Positions 36,105 to 47,361 of a DNA stretch of 64,000 nucleotides are shown here, in pieces. The translations under genes and the position numbers were made by a program. The notes beneath the pieces are model-generated. The model saw nothing but the letters and a program-made list of their open reading frames with translations, was not told the origin of the DNA and searched no databases. The DNA comes from Phymatolithon calcareum (Eukaryota; Rhodophyta; Florideophyceae; Hapalidiales), in the NCBI GenBank assembly GCA_977006965.1, contig OZ345364.1:1-64000 (forward strand). The letters run 5' to 3'. Each line of letters begins with the position of its first letter. Position 1 is the first letter of the stretch.

Positions 36105-36497
36105 ATGCCCGAGACAGTGGTGAGACCGAAAAAGAGAAAGAAGCCAACCAAGAAGCTCGGCAACTTGTCAAAAAGGCAGGCAGAGCTGTGGCTTCCTTCT
36201 CTTTACCAAGCTCTTATCGAAGGAAGTGCTGAATTTCCCAAGAATGCGCTAAAACGACTTTCAAAAATTAAGGGCCTAGTGCATTAGGCAAGTGCGATGC
36301 AGGTTCTAGAGAGCTATTCAGAGCGAAAAGTGTTCAAGGTTTCTGAGTTTACTAAAAGCTCTAACCCGAAATGCGGTGGCATCCTGAATCCGCTTCTATT
36401 GCAGGCTGATGCCTCGGCTAAAGGTTCTGCAGAAAATTCTTTCGAAGCATTGAAAGAGCGACGCTTCCTTCATCGAACGTGCGAGCGGCTCGGTTAA
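36105..36497 (+). pseudogene. Small basic frame, possible lost 5' part of the next gene
   Basis: From ATG 36105, 60 codons encode a lysine-rich peptide (VVRPKKRKKPTKKLGNLSKR). A TAG at 36285 follows, and the same frame is open again to 36497. It lies just before the 529-codon frame and in a different frame, so it may be its broken N-terminus. No family recognised. Confidence 0.3.
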
Positions 36498-36556
36498 CCT
36501 GCTCGAGAATATATTTGAAGTACTTTTTTACTACTGTCGCTCATTTGGCAACGATA

Positions 36557-38146
36557 ATGGGCCAATTTCACGATTATGCAAATGAACATTCTTTCGAATC
36601 TATTGCAGCTGTCGTCAAGTGGCTTACACAAACCTTAGAAAAGGACATTCGGACCTGGATGTTCGAGGAGGACGTAATATTCGTCAACCGACGTTCCTTG
36701 AAGGACGGCTGGACAATTGTAAGCAACACAATTGGGCATTCGCTAATTCAATTTGGAAAGAAGACAGCGATCGATGTGTTGAAGCAGAAAGGACTTGAAA
36801 ATGTCATGGTCTCCTGGACGAAATGGGCAACATTCTCAATTCAAGAGATGAGAATTTGGGTCCTTTCCAAGATGGAAATGAAAATTCCTGTCGAAAATTT
36901 CACGGAGCTTCAAAACATGAGAAAAGACTTTCTCTCCGCTGTTCTTCCTCTCTTGAACAAGCTTAGAGAGAAAATTATTCTGCTTTTACAGTGTAATCAT
37001 GAGCATATCCCACTCGACGAGCCGTTCATGCACGAAAGGCTGGACAGTTCTCTTGGCGAACTGAGTTATGCCAGCCTGAACCTTGGTGCCATCACGGGAA
37101 AGTTATTGATCAATCTGACAGATCCAGAGAACAAAGAAAGAGGTCTTTCTAACGAAAGGTTAGACCAACGTCGTGCACGAGCTGCAGTCAACAGTCAAGA
37201 AAAAGACAGACTAGTCAACAAAGCGGAAAGTCCTTTTCCAAATGCATTGTGTGACGGTGACCAGTTGGATAGAATCGAAGACGGTCAGCCTCCTTATCCC
37301 GACTCTCCTGAGCCACGTTCGGCAGCAGTTCGTTACACCTCTCCGGAGATAATTGATGTGGACAATGAAACTCTCCCTTGCGCGGATCTTGACAGCGATG
37401 GTCTGCCCCCTTATGCGGACACTCCTGAGACTCTGTCCGAAATGGGCCTTAATGCTTCTCCGCCTGAAATTTACGTTGATAGTGGACATCTCGCGAGCGC
37501 GGATCTTGATGGCGAAATTGTGCCACCTCATCGCGACTCTCCTTCGCCTATGGCTTCAAGAATCTGCACTGTTTCTTCAAACGTAATCGAAGTCATAAAT
37601 GGACCTCGTCTGCACATGGATGTTGAGCGAGACGGAGTGTCTCAAGAGCAAGAATCTTCTTCCCCATTGTATGCGACAAAGCCAAGTGTTTCTCTGAATT
37701 TGTCAAATCGTCCAAAGGCCTCCGCATGGAAGAGGCAATGGCTCGAAGAAGATCCAAATGTATTGGAAAACCTGACTAAGATGCGCGAAAACCGGAAGAA
37801 AATTGATGCAAGACACTCAAGTATGCCGGAAGAAATTGACAGTGGGGATAATCAACCGTGGTACAAGAGAATTCTGGCACCGATGACTTCCGGAATCTTC
37901 TCTTTGATGTTTAAGAGAAAGGATGGAAATAATAATAGCGCATCTCCTCAGAACCTCAAGCGGTATCTTTGCGATGTGATGGCATTGAAAGTTTCTGGAA
38001 ACAGACAAACAGGAAAACTGCAGGATTTGCCTAGGGTTGGCGACGAATCAACATATGTGCGCCACATGCGCTTTATGCTTTTGGACAAACTCCTCAAGGA
38101 GTCAGCATCAACAAATCGCAATATCGATCCTATATCGCACATATAG
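36557..38146 (+). CDS. Unknown protein, helical N-half and acidic repeat region
   Basis: 529 codons from the first ATG (36557); the frame is open further upstream to 36479 without an ATG. Residues 1-150 look helical, with no motif I can name. Roughly residues 230-340 hold four degenerate repeats of about 40 residues built on PPYxDSPE and an acidic-flanked hydrophobic core (SPEIIDVDNE, SPPEIYVDSG, SSNVIEVING). These cores resemble SUMO-interaction motifs, which is only a suggestion. The C-terminus (YVRHMRFMLLDKLLKE) runs into the helicase homology in another frame about 50 bases before the stop. The frame may therefore be the N-terminal part of one larger helicase gene broken by a frameshift near 38097. 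Confidence 0.6.
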   Translation: MGQFHDYANEHSFESIAAVVKWLTQTLEKDIRTWMFEEDVIFVNRRSLKDGWTIVSNTIGHSLIQFGKKTAIDVLKQKGLENVMVSWTKWATFSIQEMRIWVLSKMEMKIPVENFTELQNMRKDFLSAVLPLLNKLREKIILLLQCNHEHIPLDEPFMHERLDSSLGELSYASLNLGAITGKLLINLTDPENKERGLSNERLDQRRARAAVNSQEKDRLVNKAESPFPNALCDGDQLDRIEDGQPPYPDSPEPRSAAVRYTSPEIIDVDNETLPCADLDSDGLPPYADTPETLSEMGLNASPPEIYVDSGHLASADLDGEIVPPHRDSPSPMASRICTVSSNVIEVINGPRLHMDVERDGVSQEQESSSPLYATKPSVSLNLSNRPKASAWKRQWLEEDPNVLENLTKMRENRKKIDARHSSMPEEIDSGDNQPWYKRILAPMTSGIFSLMFKRKDGNNNSASPQNLKRYLCDVMALKVSGNRQTGKLQDLPRVGDESTYVRHMRFMLLDKLLKESASTNRNIDPISHI

Positions 38147-40290
38147 AGCAGGTGGCTTGCTGGGAGCTTTATGGAGAGGTTTTAGAGGCTCTTGCACCGC
38201 TCTACATGTTGGTGAGTGATGCACTGGAATGTCTTCCGATTTGTCGCGGGGAGAGACGACCAGGAGATCAATTTCATTATTTTGAGACGTTTATCGTCAC
38301 GTCATGCGACGGGGGAGAACTGCTTATCGAGACTAATGAGGAGATTCTTAATCCCAGTTTTAACACGCACACACTTTGCATGGCTGTATATTGGCAGGGT
38401 GGGAACAACAGCGAGACTCGAAGCCGAATGACCAACACATTTCTTTGCTATATTTGTAAATGTGGATACCGGTACGATGATGCTGATTATCATAATAAGG
38501 TTACAGGTCGAACTATCAAGATTATGATGCATCCAAGAATCTACAACGTCATAGTTGACGTGGGAACACCAAGGTCGAGAGGAGCTGTCTTTAATGTGAC
38601 CCTCGCCCTTGTCTTGAACTTGAGTAACTCTTATTCGAAGTTCATTCTGCTATCTAGAATGAATCACGACTCTTACCAAATGGAATATCTACCCGAGAAA
38701 CTTCAGAACACTTTATTTGACAGGAACCGGAAAGGAAACACTGAGGATGACAAATGGGAGCCAGATCAGAGATCTATGGGCTATTTTAAGTCAAAGTTCC
38801 TCGAAAGTGAGATTAACGACGGTCAATTTGAAGCATTGGAAAACGCGATTGGAAATATCGGCGGAGCAGAAAACTGGTCATCTTCGCTGACTCTTATTCA
38901 AGAACCACCGGGAACAGGGAAGTCCTATATGACCGTCCATCTAATCGGATCTCTTCTTCATGACAGTAAAAAGGGGCACACCAATGGTGCTCAAATTAAC
39001 TACATGAAAAAGCGAGACAAGAAATGGCGATATTCCGGTGACACAGGAGAACACGGATCGCTGTGAGTTCTTGTCGCAGCGCCTTCCAACCAAGGCGTAA
39101 GCGAAATTTACAACAAAGTCTCCAACGGGGAGTACGTCGATATGAGCGGCGGACGATTGAAGCTGCAATGTGTTCGGCTTGCTTCCAGATCGATGCTGCA
39201 AAACGATGGCATTGAACCTACTCAGTCTATACAGAAAAGAGACAAGGATTACGAGCAACTGGGTCGAGATTGGTGGCAAAGGAGGCTTTTGGGGAGGAGA
39301 TATGCACATTTTCTGGCACAGAGGGCTATGGCGCGAGAATGTGTATCTGTCTTTACCACGACTTTGATGCTTTCCAGCAGGGATTTCGCGCAACTTCGCA
39401 CAACGTTCGATGTTCTGATAATTGACGAGACGGCGCAGTGTGACGAGATAGAACTACATTCCGCGATCATGGCCACGTACCTCCTCAATTTTGACTTTTG
39501 GCCGTGTCATTTGATCCTGGTTGGCGACCATTGTCAGTTACTTCCGCACTCTTATTTGGCCATGTACGATTTTTTTCTGAAGGATATAAGGACGTTCTCA
39601 CAGCTCACTCGGTCCACGTTTGAAAGACTCGTCGGAGATGGTCGAGCACATGCGCACATGCTTACTAAGCAGTTCAGACAAGACGAAGACCTAGCTGTTC
39701 TGCACAGCGCAGCGTTCTACGACGGTAGAGTAAAAAGCGTCTAAAATCGGCATCTTCGGCCAATATATGTGAGAGGACCGGACTGGAAACATTTCAACTC
39801 TCGAGATCAATGGTTTTTGCCTCTTGTGTTCGTGGATGAATTGAAATTTCCAGCCACGTTCAGGGCCGAAAGGCGAGATGCGAACAACAAGAAAGTCATT
39901 TACAACACTGCCGAGGCGGAATTAGTCCGACTAATTCTTCGCGAGCTGTAAACGTTGCTAGAATCTGAAAAGGACTGGCAGAAGAAGGTATGTCTCTTGA
40001 CTGCGTATACTTCTCAGAAGGTTCATCTGCGAGGGATCTTAGAACAAGATTTCCCGTATATATATCCGGAAACTGTCGACTCTATTCAAGGCGCCGAGAA
40101 TGAGATCGTCATTCTTTTATGCACTCGGAGCAATCAGATGCACAAAATCGGGTTCTTGGGTAGCATGAATCGGCTTAATGTAAGCTGCTCCAGAGTCAAA
40201 AAACTTCTCATTATAATCGGCCACAGCACAACTCTTATGCATATCCGCGATTCATATGGACATGTCGTACATCACAAGTTGCAAAGCTAA
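38080..40290 (+). pseudogene. UPF1/ZNFX1-type superfamily 1 helicase, broken
   Basis: One frame from about 38080 to the TAA at 40288-40290 encodes a two-domain SF1 helicase with three in-frame stops: TGA at 39064, TAA at 39742 and TAA at 39949. Motif I is QEPPGTGKSYMT (near 38900). Motif Ia is VLVAAPSNQGVSEI directly after the TGA. Motif II is LIIDETAQCDE (39415-39447), III is LVGDHCQLLPHS (39518-39553), then KQFRQDEDLAV, VDSIQGAENEIVIL (motif V) and RLNVSCSRVKKLLIIIG (motif VI). Such helicases unwind RNA or DNA in nonsense-mediated decay, RNA surveillance or antiviral RNA silencing. All key residues remain, so the decay is recent. The stops fit CGA or CAA codons changed by C to T, but I have no intact paralog to confirm it. 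Confidence 0.85.
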
Positions 40291-40939
40291 ATAGAAAAAT
40301 GCCGATATTCGTGTACAAGACGTTACTCTTATGTAAGATTCTATGCAAGAGGTACTTATGGAAAACTCAGCATCGAGCGCCCAAGGCCCGAAATATGATT
40401 TTAAGTAAACTAAATCTCGCAAGGAGACAAAGCAATACTTTTGATGATTAAAGTAACGACACTGGCAACAAGACGAGCACATGTGAAGAGGTTCAATTCA
40501 TTTCGCTTGCGCAGCGGCAAGTATTGTGTGTGCAATTCAGAATTCCCATAGTAAAAGAGGAAACTGCAACAGAAACGCCCCAGTATTTTATTGTCAGCAT
40601 GCACTGATAATCAACTCCTTCCAGGAAATGTTTGTGCCTAAGTGGTCATCCGACATTCACCTTATCACTCCTATCTTTCCATTTTCCATTTCTAGTTGGT
40701 ATCGCTCAAAAAACGTCATTTGTAGCGCAGGGAGATTTTTGCTTTCATAATCATGTACTGAGACAGAGATTAACATCTAAGCACTTTTCGTTTTCTGAAA
40801 CCAGTATTGTAATATGCTGAAGGCTAACGTTGTTTATGTGAAATCCTCATGGTATTTGTTTGTTTGTCTAGTTTGATTGTTTTCCTGTATGGCATGGTTG
40901 CTTGGATCGTGTATTGAAAGTAAGTCGAAAGAAGATATC
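40291..40939. other. Gene-free stretch after the helicase
   Basis: About 650 AT-rich bases, nothing recognised. Confidence 0.4.
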
Positions 40940-41035
40940 TGTGGAGGGGCCACAGGGCACTGTGGAAGATTCCTGAAGAAGGGCCACAGACCCCATGTGG
41001 AGGGGCCACAGACCCGTGTGGAGGGGCCACACACT
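40940..41035. repeat. GTGGAGGGGCCACA short tandem repeats
   Basis: GTGGAGGGGCCACA occurs at 40941, 40997 and 41018, with a partial GGGCCACAGA at 40981. Each unit is a near-palindrome (GTGG...CCAC). Similar GTGTGG/CCACAC units occur at 25.7, 27.1, 28.3 and 43.4 kb. Confidence 0.7.
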
Positions 41036-41294
41036 GCTGATAGGCACACGCATTGTGGGGATAAGACTCGTTTTCAAACTATTACAAAGCATATTACTGG
41101 CTGTTGGTAATATACGCGGCAGTCGAGGTCTACCAGAAACGAGTTCGGAGATTAGGATTGGTTTTGTGGAATATAAAAGGGGAAGAGTAGTACATCTCAG
41201 GAGGAGAAAAATGGGGGACCGGGCGATGTCGCGCGGTAAGGAATTAAACACGACATACTCTTTACTCAAATCTAGTTGAAATGAGTCCCTCACG

Positions 41295-41475
41295 GTCAAG
41301 TCCAAGGTTGGACAAAGAAGAAACCCAGGGTTGGGTAGCAAACGTACGTGGTACACTTCCGGGTCGCTGCGGCGCGCCTATGCGACAAAACGGTGCTGTT
41401 GCGGCGTGCAGTACGACTGCAGGACCTTGAGACGAAGAGTCTCCGTGTCTCGACGTATATTTAACAGTTTAGTCA
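41295..41475 (+). repeat. Dispersed repeat, forward copy of an inverted pair
   Basis: The stretch from TCCAAGGTTGG through GGTACACTTCCGGGTCGCTG and GCGACAAAACGGTGCTGTTG to GTATATTTAACAGTT matches the reverse complement of 48878-49045 over about 170 bp with scattered substitutions. It could be a SINE, a solo LTR or a MITE. No coding content. Confidence 0.78.
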
Positions 41476-42170
41476 TTTGCTGTTGCTTTAGACTCGAGGC
41501 GCGCTAATTGCAGACTGAGTAACTAAAGCTCCGCAGGAGGATAAAAATACGAACGCAATATCAAGATTTTGAGAAAACGCTGTCGATGACTTTCGAATTC
41601 TTCGCTTTGAGTTTTGTAATCGCATTCTGAAACGTAGTTGCAGGGAAAACACGCGAGTCAGATGATACGCTAAGAGCAGTGGTGCTGATCGTCGGCACCT
41701 TCGTTTTGGGAGTCGTGAGCATATTTTGAAGGGCACGTAACACCGCGATCTCTTCCGTTCCGGTTAGGCGCGGGCGAGCTCAGCGGCATAAAGGTCAAGC
41801 TTGTAGTCGAAGATTTCAAGAGTGAGGAGATGCTCCTTCCGCTGGACTTCGTGATTCACCCGAGTTGCGTCGGCGGATTTTTGATTGTTCAGCAGTCGAC
41901 GGCTATACTTCAGAGAACCCGACACTCTGTGATCAGGACGGTAATAGAGTCCATTTTCGTCTTGATGCCGCGCTCACGAACGTTTATGCTGAGAATGTGC
42001 TCTGCACATATCACTTCTTTCTGAGAGAAGTGGTATGTGCAGATGAGAGCAACATATAAATCGGAGTGAGATTGTGGCGGATGAGAGTGGAAGAGACTAT
42101 GACAGATACGAGCGGCAATGGCCAGACATGAGACATTCTTAAAGTACTGTATTTATTGCAGCAGAAGTGG
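41476..42170. other. Gene-free stretch before LINE fragment
   Basis: Short frames only; nothing recognised. Confidence 0.4.
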
Positions 42171-42850
42171 TTCCTAATAATAAGAGGAGTACCTCAGAGG
42201 TCTCCGCTGAGTCCAAGCTTGTACAGTCTTTTCATGGACTAATTCGCGGAAAGAATAAGCCGAGTGCCGCGAGAAGTCGCAGATGTATCCACAGTCCTCT
42301 TTGCGGACGACGGTCTCCTGTCAGCAAAGACAGCAGAAGGACTACAGAGACTTTTAAATATAGCAACGAAATGGGCAAGGGACAGGCAGATGTTTTGGAA
42401 CACGAAAACTGGGAAGAGCGAAGTTCTTCTGTCGGACGACACAAGATCACCCAATTTCAAGATTGCAGGAAAAACGCTGGCAAAGGTCAAAGAAGTCTCA
42501 TACCTTCGCATCTAACTCATTAATGAGGGAGTTACCGACACAAAAATGCTTGAGCGCATCCGACACGCCAAGATCGCGGTATATCAGCTAAGGTCCCTTG
42601 GTGTCTCGTTGCGGGCACTCAACCCCTTGAAAGCACTGAAGACATTCAAGGCGTTGACACAACCGAGATCGGAGTATGCCATGCACCTGACGCCATGGAC
42701 GCCGAGAGTCTAGAGAGCTATCGCAGAAGTGGAGAAGACATTTTTCGCACAAGTATTAGGTCCAATATCGAAAAACCGCTATGTCAGACTTCGCCTTCTT
42801 TCCGAATTCACAATGCCGAAAACAGGAGATCCGTTCTACCACTTAGAATG
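42171..42850 (+). pseudogene. Non-LTR (LINE) reverse transcriptase, 3' half
   Basis: The frame at 42183-42239 reads RGVPQRSPLSPSLYSLFMD. After a frameshift comes STVLFADDGLLSAKTAEGLQ with the catalytic ADD box and NTKTGKSEVLL. In-frame stops at 42513 and 42711 interrupt the thumb and connection region (ERIRHAKIAVYQLRSLGV, KTFKALTQPRSEYAMHL), and the frame continues through KTFFAQVLGPISKN and RLRLLSEFTMPKTG to about 42850. This order is that of a LINE ORF2 after the palm domain. The fragment is 5' truncated, as LINE insertions commonly are, and dead. Confidence 0.78.
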
Positions 42851-43287
42851 CTGGAACGAGCCAGATCAAGGAAAAGGAGCTTTCTGGCCGTCCCAATCGA
42901 GGAAAGAGATTTGCATGAACTGCAGTTGGTTAGTTATCGGCAATGCTACAGTACGACCTAGTCGAGACGGCACTGACTTTCCTCAAGCAGGGAGTTTCAG
43001 CAAAATCGTTGCGGACTTTGCTCTTCAAAGGCAAAGGGGACGTCTCGGAGTAACAGAAAGAGAAAAATTCCATACGATTTGCCGGGGTCTACCCCGGCGA
43101 TTATCAGATTCCAGAAAACACGGCACCGCCAATTAGCGGTAAAGTGGGAATTCGGTCAGTTCCCGCAATGAGCACATCAATTCTCATAGAAAAGTTAGGT
43201 GATACTGTATCAATCCACATGGGCAACCTGGAAGAATACATGGGAAGATATAAACTGACGAAAGATGAGATTAATATCACTGAATAA
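42851..43287 (+). pseudogene. Coding remnant of unknown family
   Basis: The frame that follows the LINE homology stays open to 43136 and encodes possible zinc ligands (HLECW, later EICMNC). In another frame, 43087-43287 is open for 66 codons (GKVGIRSVPAMSTSILIEKL, then HMGNLEEYMGRYKLTKDE) up to a TAA. Together they look like one frameshifted reading unit. No family recognised. Confidence 0.35.
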
Positions 43288-43339
43288 GCTCTAGACAAGC
43301 TACTCTTCTTCACTATCTTCTTTTAACGACGACATGGAA

Positions 43340-43430
43340 TAGACAAGGCCTCCACACAAACTGCCACGGGGTGTGCGGCCCTCCGCACATCACACAATGT
43401 GATGTGACGACCCCCCCCCCCAATACATTG
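43340..43430. repeat. CACACAA/GGGGTGTG short repeat with poly-C run
   Basis: CCACACAAACTGCCACGGGGTG, followed by related units and a run of 12 C, belongs to the same short-repeat family as 25665 and 27060. Here it stands without the tail seen there. Confidence 0.55.
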
Positions 43431-45174
43431 AAACGGACAGAAGTAAATCGGAATAAACTCAAGCAAACAGATGCAGAATACGTCGTAAATACACACGGAG
43501 TACTGTATCGATGAGACAAATGCAAGAATTTCAATTCACTTTCGGAGAAAAATAGAATCTTTGAAATATTTCATCTTGAAAGTGATCTTGCATCGGTTGT
43601 CACCAAATCTGGAAAATGTCCTTTGTCAGTAGACAGGAAATGCAAAAGGCAAAAGAACATTCTTAGATACAGAGACAATCGCCGTCATTAGAAAATTGAA
43701 GCAATTGTTGCCGGAAGAAAAATCTCAGTATGAAAAAACTATAGTTGAAATCCCTCTCGCCCTTCACTAAATATAGATTCATTTCGGAATACGAGTCCTT
43801 GGTTACATGCTGATTAATTCCAAAGTAATATGATTGACTTTGGAGAATATTAAGCGCGAAGTGCGTTCCGTTCGCCCATCGTGTTTCAATTGATCACCGA
43901 TTCGTAAATAATGCCGCTCATTGATTAAGTCACAGATCAGTAACGTGCCATAGTGAGGTTTCTGGAACTTATGATCTTCGGATGGTACGATTCAGTACTT
44001 GATTCTGGTCTCCCTGTCGGTCAAAAACCGTGAAAACTGGTCGGGATGAAAAACAAGGTCTTTTCTGACCCTGTACTTTACTTCTTCCCTGCCGAGTCTT
44101 CCAGTCAAAACTTGGGCAAGGCCTTATGTAGAGAAAAGGAGTGCTGCCTAATTGCAGCACTCCGTAGTCACAAGTCATGTGCTACCCATGATATAAAACG
44201 GTAAAACTAGTATCAGTTGAATTGTGCTTAGGAGTGTGTCCGTAAAGTGTCACATTGGGATATCTGTCAGACATCGGTACAATTCATATACAGTGCAGGA
44301 GCACTATTGGAAGTCACCCAAAACACTCCCATTATGGCATATTGCTAGATTGACTCACTCAATCTTTGCTGCTTCCAATTCAGCGTACAGTACTAGCCCC
44401 TGACCGAGATTGACAAGTCTTTTTGAATCATGAGTGCGTCTCATGGCCTTGTGAGTGCATGACACTCCACAAGGGATATAACGGTTTAATATAATTCTCG
44501 TCTCATGCGTAGACACCACATCAACCATGCATCCATCACGTCTGCTCCAAACGGACACAGTCACAGCGACCATACGCACCCTCTGATTCTTCCGCTTAAC
44601 GGTCAGTCGAACGATAAGTAGTTTCTGGTAAGTCGATTCCTGACAGGCTATTTTTCAGAATGATTTCGTATTATCGCCAACAATACGACATCCACCGATC
44701 CGACCTAACTTTTGCAAGTGACGTGCAGTTAAATTAATGAACAGCGAGGCTGTTCAGGGCCGATAAAGGCACTTTTTTCTCCCTTTGACGTGTTCATACT
44801 ATTTCTCATACGTAATGAAATGTGAATGATGCAAGATCATTGCCAATAAGGCGCAGCGTCTTACACAAATTGCTGTCAGATAGTGTCCAATTAAGACTTC
44901 GGTTCTATTTTTTCACGGTTTCTGTTTTTAATGAATACTGAACATTTCCTTCTGTTTGAAACACAGATGATTCAGCCTCTCTTTTCAACCTCTTCCACAG
45001 TACAACGTTTCGGATTATTTCAATCGTGCTTACACATGGAGTTATGAGTGATATTTTGCTCTCGTTGCGAGGGCGAAACATGCGTAAAACCTGAATTAAT
45101 TGTAGCACGAACATGAGCGCTTTGAACACACACTGACAACTAACCTTCGACCCCGGAAGTCATCGAGTTCCTCT
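43431..45174. other. 1.7 kb without a recognisable gene
   Basis: AT-rich. One short open piece near 43642-43770 (TFLDTETIAVIRKLKQLLPE) has coding-like composition but no support. Nothing else seen. Confidence 0.4.
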
Positions 45175-45663
45175 ATGATGTATCCATCTTCATCAACCGC
45201 AGTATTCGATCTGCAAGGATGTTTCAACTGCGGTCGTGGTGGTGTTATGCCCGGTCGGCTTATCGCGGATGAGAACGAGAATCGTTTCTGCTCCGAAGAA
45301 TGCGGCTGGTCCTATATCGAACAGTCTCCTACAACTCAAGCTACACGTCGGTCAACACCGCGAAATCTAGCAGTACACCTACCTGTCGTGGATGAGTCTA
45401 AGACGTTCTACGAAGACCTTGCAAATTCGGAAAGAGCGGATTACTGTCTTCTCAAGAAGTTGCACAAAGATATCCACTACCAACGCGAAATAAAGGCCTT
45501 ACCAGTAAAATCGAAGCAGAGGACAACGGATGGGAAAAATTCTAAAATGCCTTCGGACGAAGTCCAAATACCAAAAGCTATGGCCGTGGAACAGCCGAAA
45601 ATCGAACATGCCGCATACGAAGATATACTGGCAATGTTTCACCGTTTTTTCGGCGAGTACTGA
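45175..45663 (+). CDS. Small zinc-binding protein, unknown function
   Basis: 162 codons from tandem ATGs at 45175 and 45178 to TGA at 45661; either could be the start. Cys16, Cys19, Cys39 and Cys43 (CFNCGRGG, then FCSEECGWSYIE) give a C-x2-C-x19-C-x3-C pattern. It resembles a treble-clef or MYM-like zinc knuckle as found in protein- or nucleic-acid-binding modules. The rest is polar and charged with no further domain; the C-terminal helix ends ILAMFHRFFGEY. The frame is uninterrupted, unlike most neighbours, so it may be a live gene. No family assigned. Confidence 0.6.
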   Translation: MMYPSSSTAVFDLQGCFNCGRGGVMPGRLIADENENRFCSEECGWSYIEQSPTTQATRRSTPRNLAVHLPVVDESKTFYEDLANSERADYCLLKKLHKDIHYQREIKALPVKSKQRTTDGKNSKMPSDEVQIPKAMAVEQPKIEHAAYEDILAMFHRFFGEY

Positions 45664-47361
45664 AGAGAGTTGATCAGGACACTTTGAAAGTCTCCTAAGA
45701 GTTTCAGTATATCATGTTTTCTTCTCTCTGCACAGTTCTTATACTCTTTTATTGCCTTCATTAACGTAAAGTTCATCAATTACTCTAATGTCGCTCTGAT
45801 TCTATACTCTATCAACTACTTCTCTATTCGTACCTGAAAGATCAACACGGACAATTTTCACATTATGGGCCTCTTGACACCATCATAGTCTTTCCAGATA
45901 ACTCCATTTGTTCAATATTCTTTACTTGGAGATGAACAGCTTCATATTAGATTTCTGATTACATGAATGCTACAGTATATGCCCATCGACATAGTTTTGA
46001 AACAGTCAGTAAATATTCCATAGTTGCTTCCGCGCCATCAACTCATATCTGGATGTCACCGCGTCACCCTACCCTGATAAAACATATTTGCAAGCTGGAA
46101 CATTTCGTTCTGGTTTCACTAATTGTATATCATCGCGATACATCTATTTAGGACGTGCGAAGTTCCCAGTTAGGAACGTAAGCTGCTTGGCTCAGACACT
46201 TTGTTTACTAAGCACACTGCAGATTCCTTATTTAGCTCACGCCATATTCGAGCCCCGTGAGATTCCTAACATTTTCATACCATCCCATAGAAACCAATGT
46301 CACAACAAAAGCTTCTCAAAACCGTCTGTCACAATCTGCAAGCCTGCCACATAGATGGATGTGCTGTTTGATTACTTTCTGATTACCATGTGTTTCGTGC
46401 TACCAAGCATCGGAAGACCTCTTCCTCAGATTCTGAATCAATACTTTGCTTCCTGTGTTCAATCATTAGATTTGAGTGAGCCATGAACTGCCGTCACATG
46501 ACAGATAGTAAAAAACTTCTAAGCGGTGTACTATACGACTGCAGGAATATCTCCGCAAAAGCAATAACCACGAAGGCCTTTTCAGGCCACGGATCTCTGC
46601 CCGTGAACTGAAAATTGCTCTAAATCTCTACGTCAGCATATTAAACATCTTTCAAAAATTTCCTCTAAGAGCAGAAAGGCTTTCAAGGCCTCAGACGTTT
46701 CTTGCGAATAAGCGCCAAAGTTCCTGGAAGCACGCACCACTCTAGAATTACGCAAATGCCACGCTGCTCTACGAATATTTTCTACCAAATGAGAGCGCCG
46801 TGCGGACCTCTCGGCTGTGCTGGACCCAGACAGAGGTTCGGTAGACGTCTGATACGTGAAAAAATTATGATTGTGCGTTTCCGGTATGCATGAGCAATGC
46901 CATAAATCAAGTGAATGGAATAGCTGATAAAATACAGATTCTGACAGTAGGGCTGGAGTTCGATTTGAGAGTTTACAGTTCTTTCTAAGCTCGATAAATC
47001 CACGGAAATGAGAATGCGTTCGATTACTCTTCAACGGTGGGCTGGATCATTCGGTTATGGTGGCAAGAGAAGCACTTTCCACTTCCCTAGACGTTGATTA
47101 TCATTTATTTCACTTAAATGGCCTATTCTCTTGCGTAGTCTGTCTCGATATTTGCTCGCCCTTCCAACATTGTTTTGAAATCGACGTCCTGTTTCTCTCC
47201 ACTGTTTCATTCTCCTGTTCAATCTGTCATATATGCGTGAATTTCGATGAGTCTATTACAGCATGAATCAATCAGAAACTCTTGAAACGTGTCTTCGAGG
47301 TTCCTGTATGTCAGATACGTTGACGTTGCACATATGTTAATAGTCATTTCCGTGCTCTGTG
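45664..47361. other. 1.7 kb without a recognisable gene
   Basis: AT-rich with short frames. The longest (minus strand, 47034-46633, 133 codons) has no motif and biased composition; I do not call it. Confidence 0.4.

Noticed and set aside
15594-40290. Reassigned stop codons instead of pseudogenes
   Set aside because: The stops replace different residues (Trp, Glu, Gln, Ser) and all three stop codons are involved without a consistent meaning; frameshifts also occur. Ordinary decay explains it better.
46633-47034. 133-codon minus-strand frame
   Set aside because: No motif, no homologous partner in the window and composition like random AT-rich DNA.
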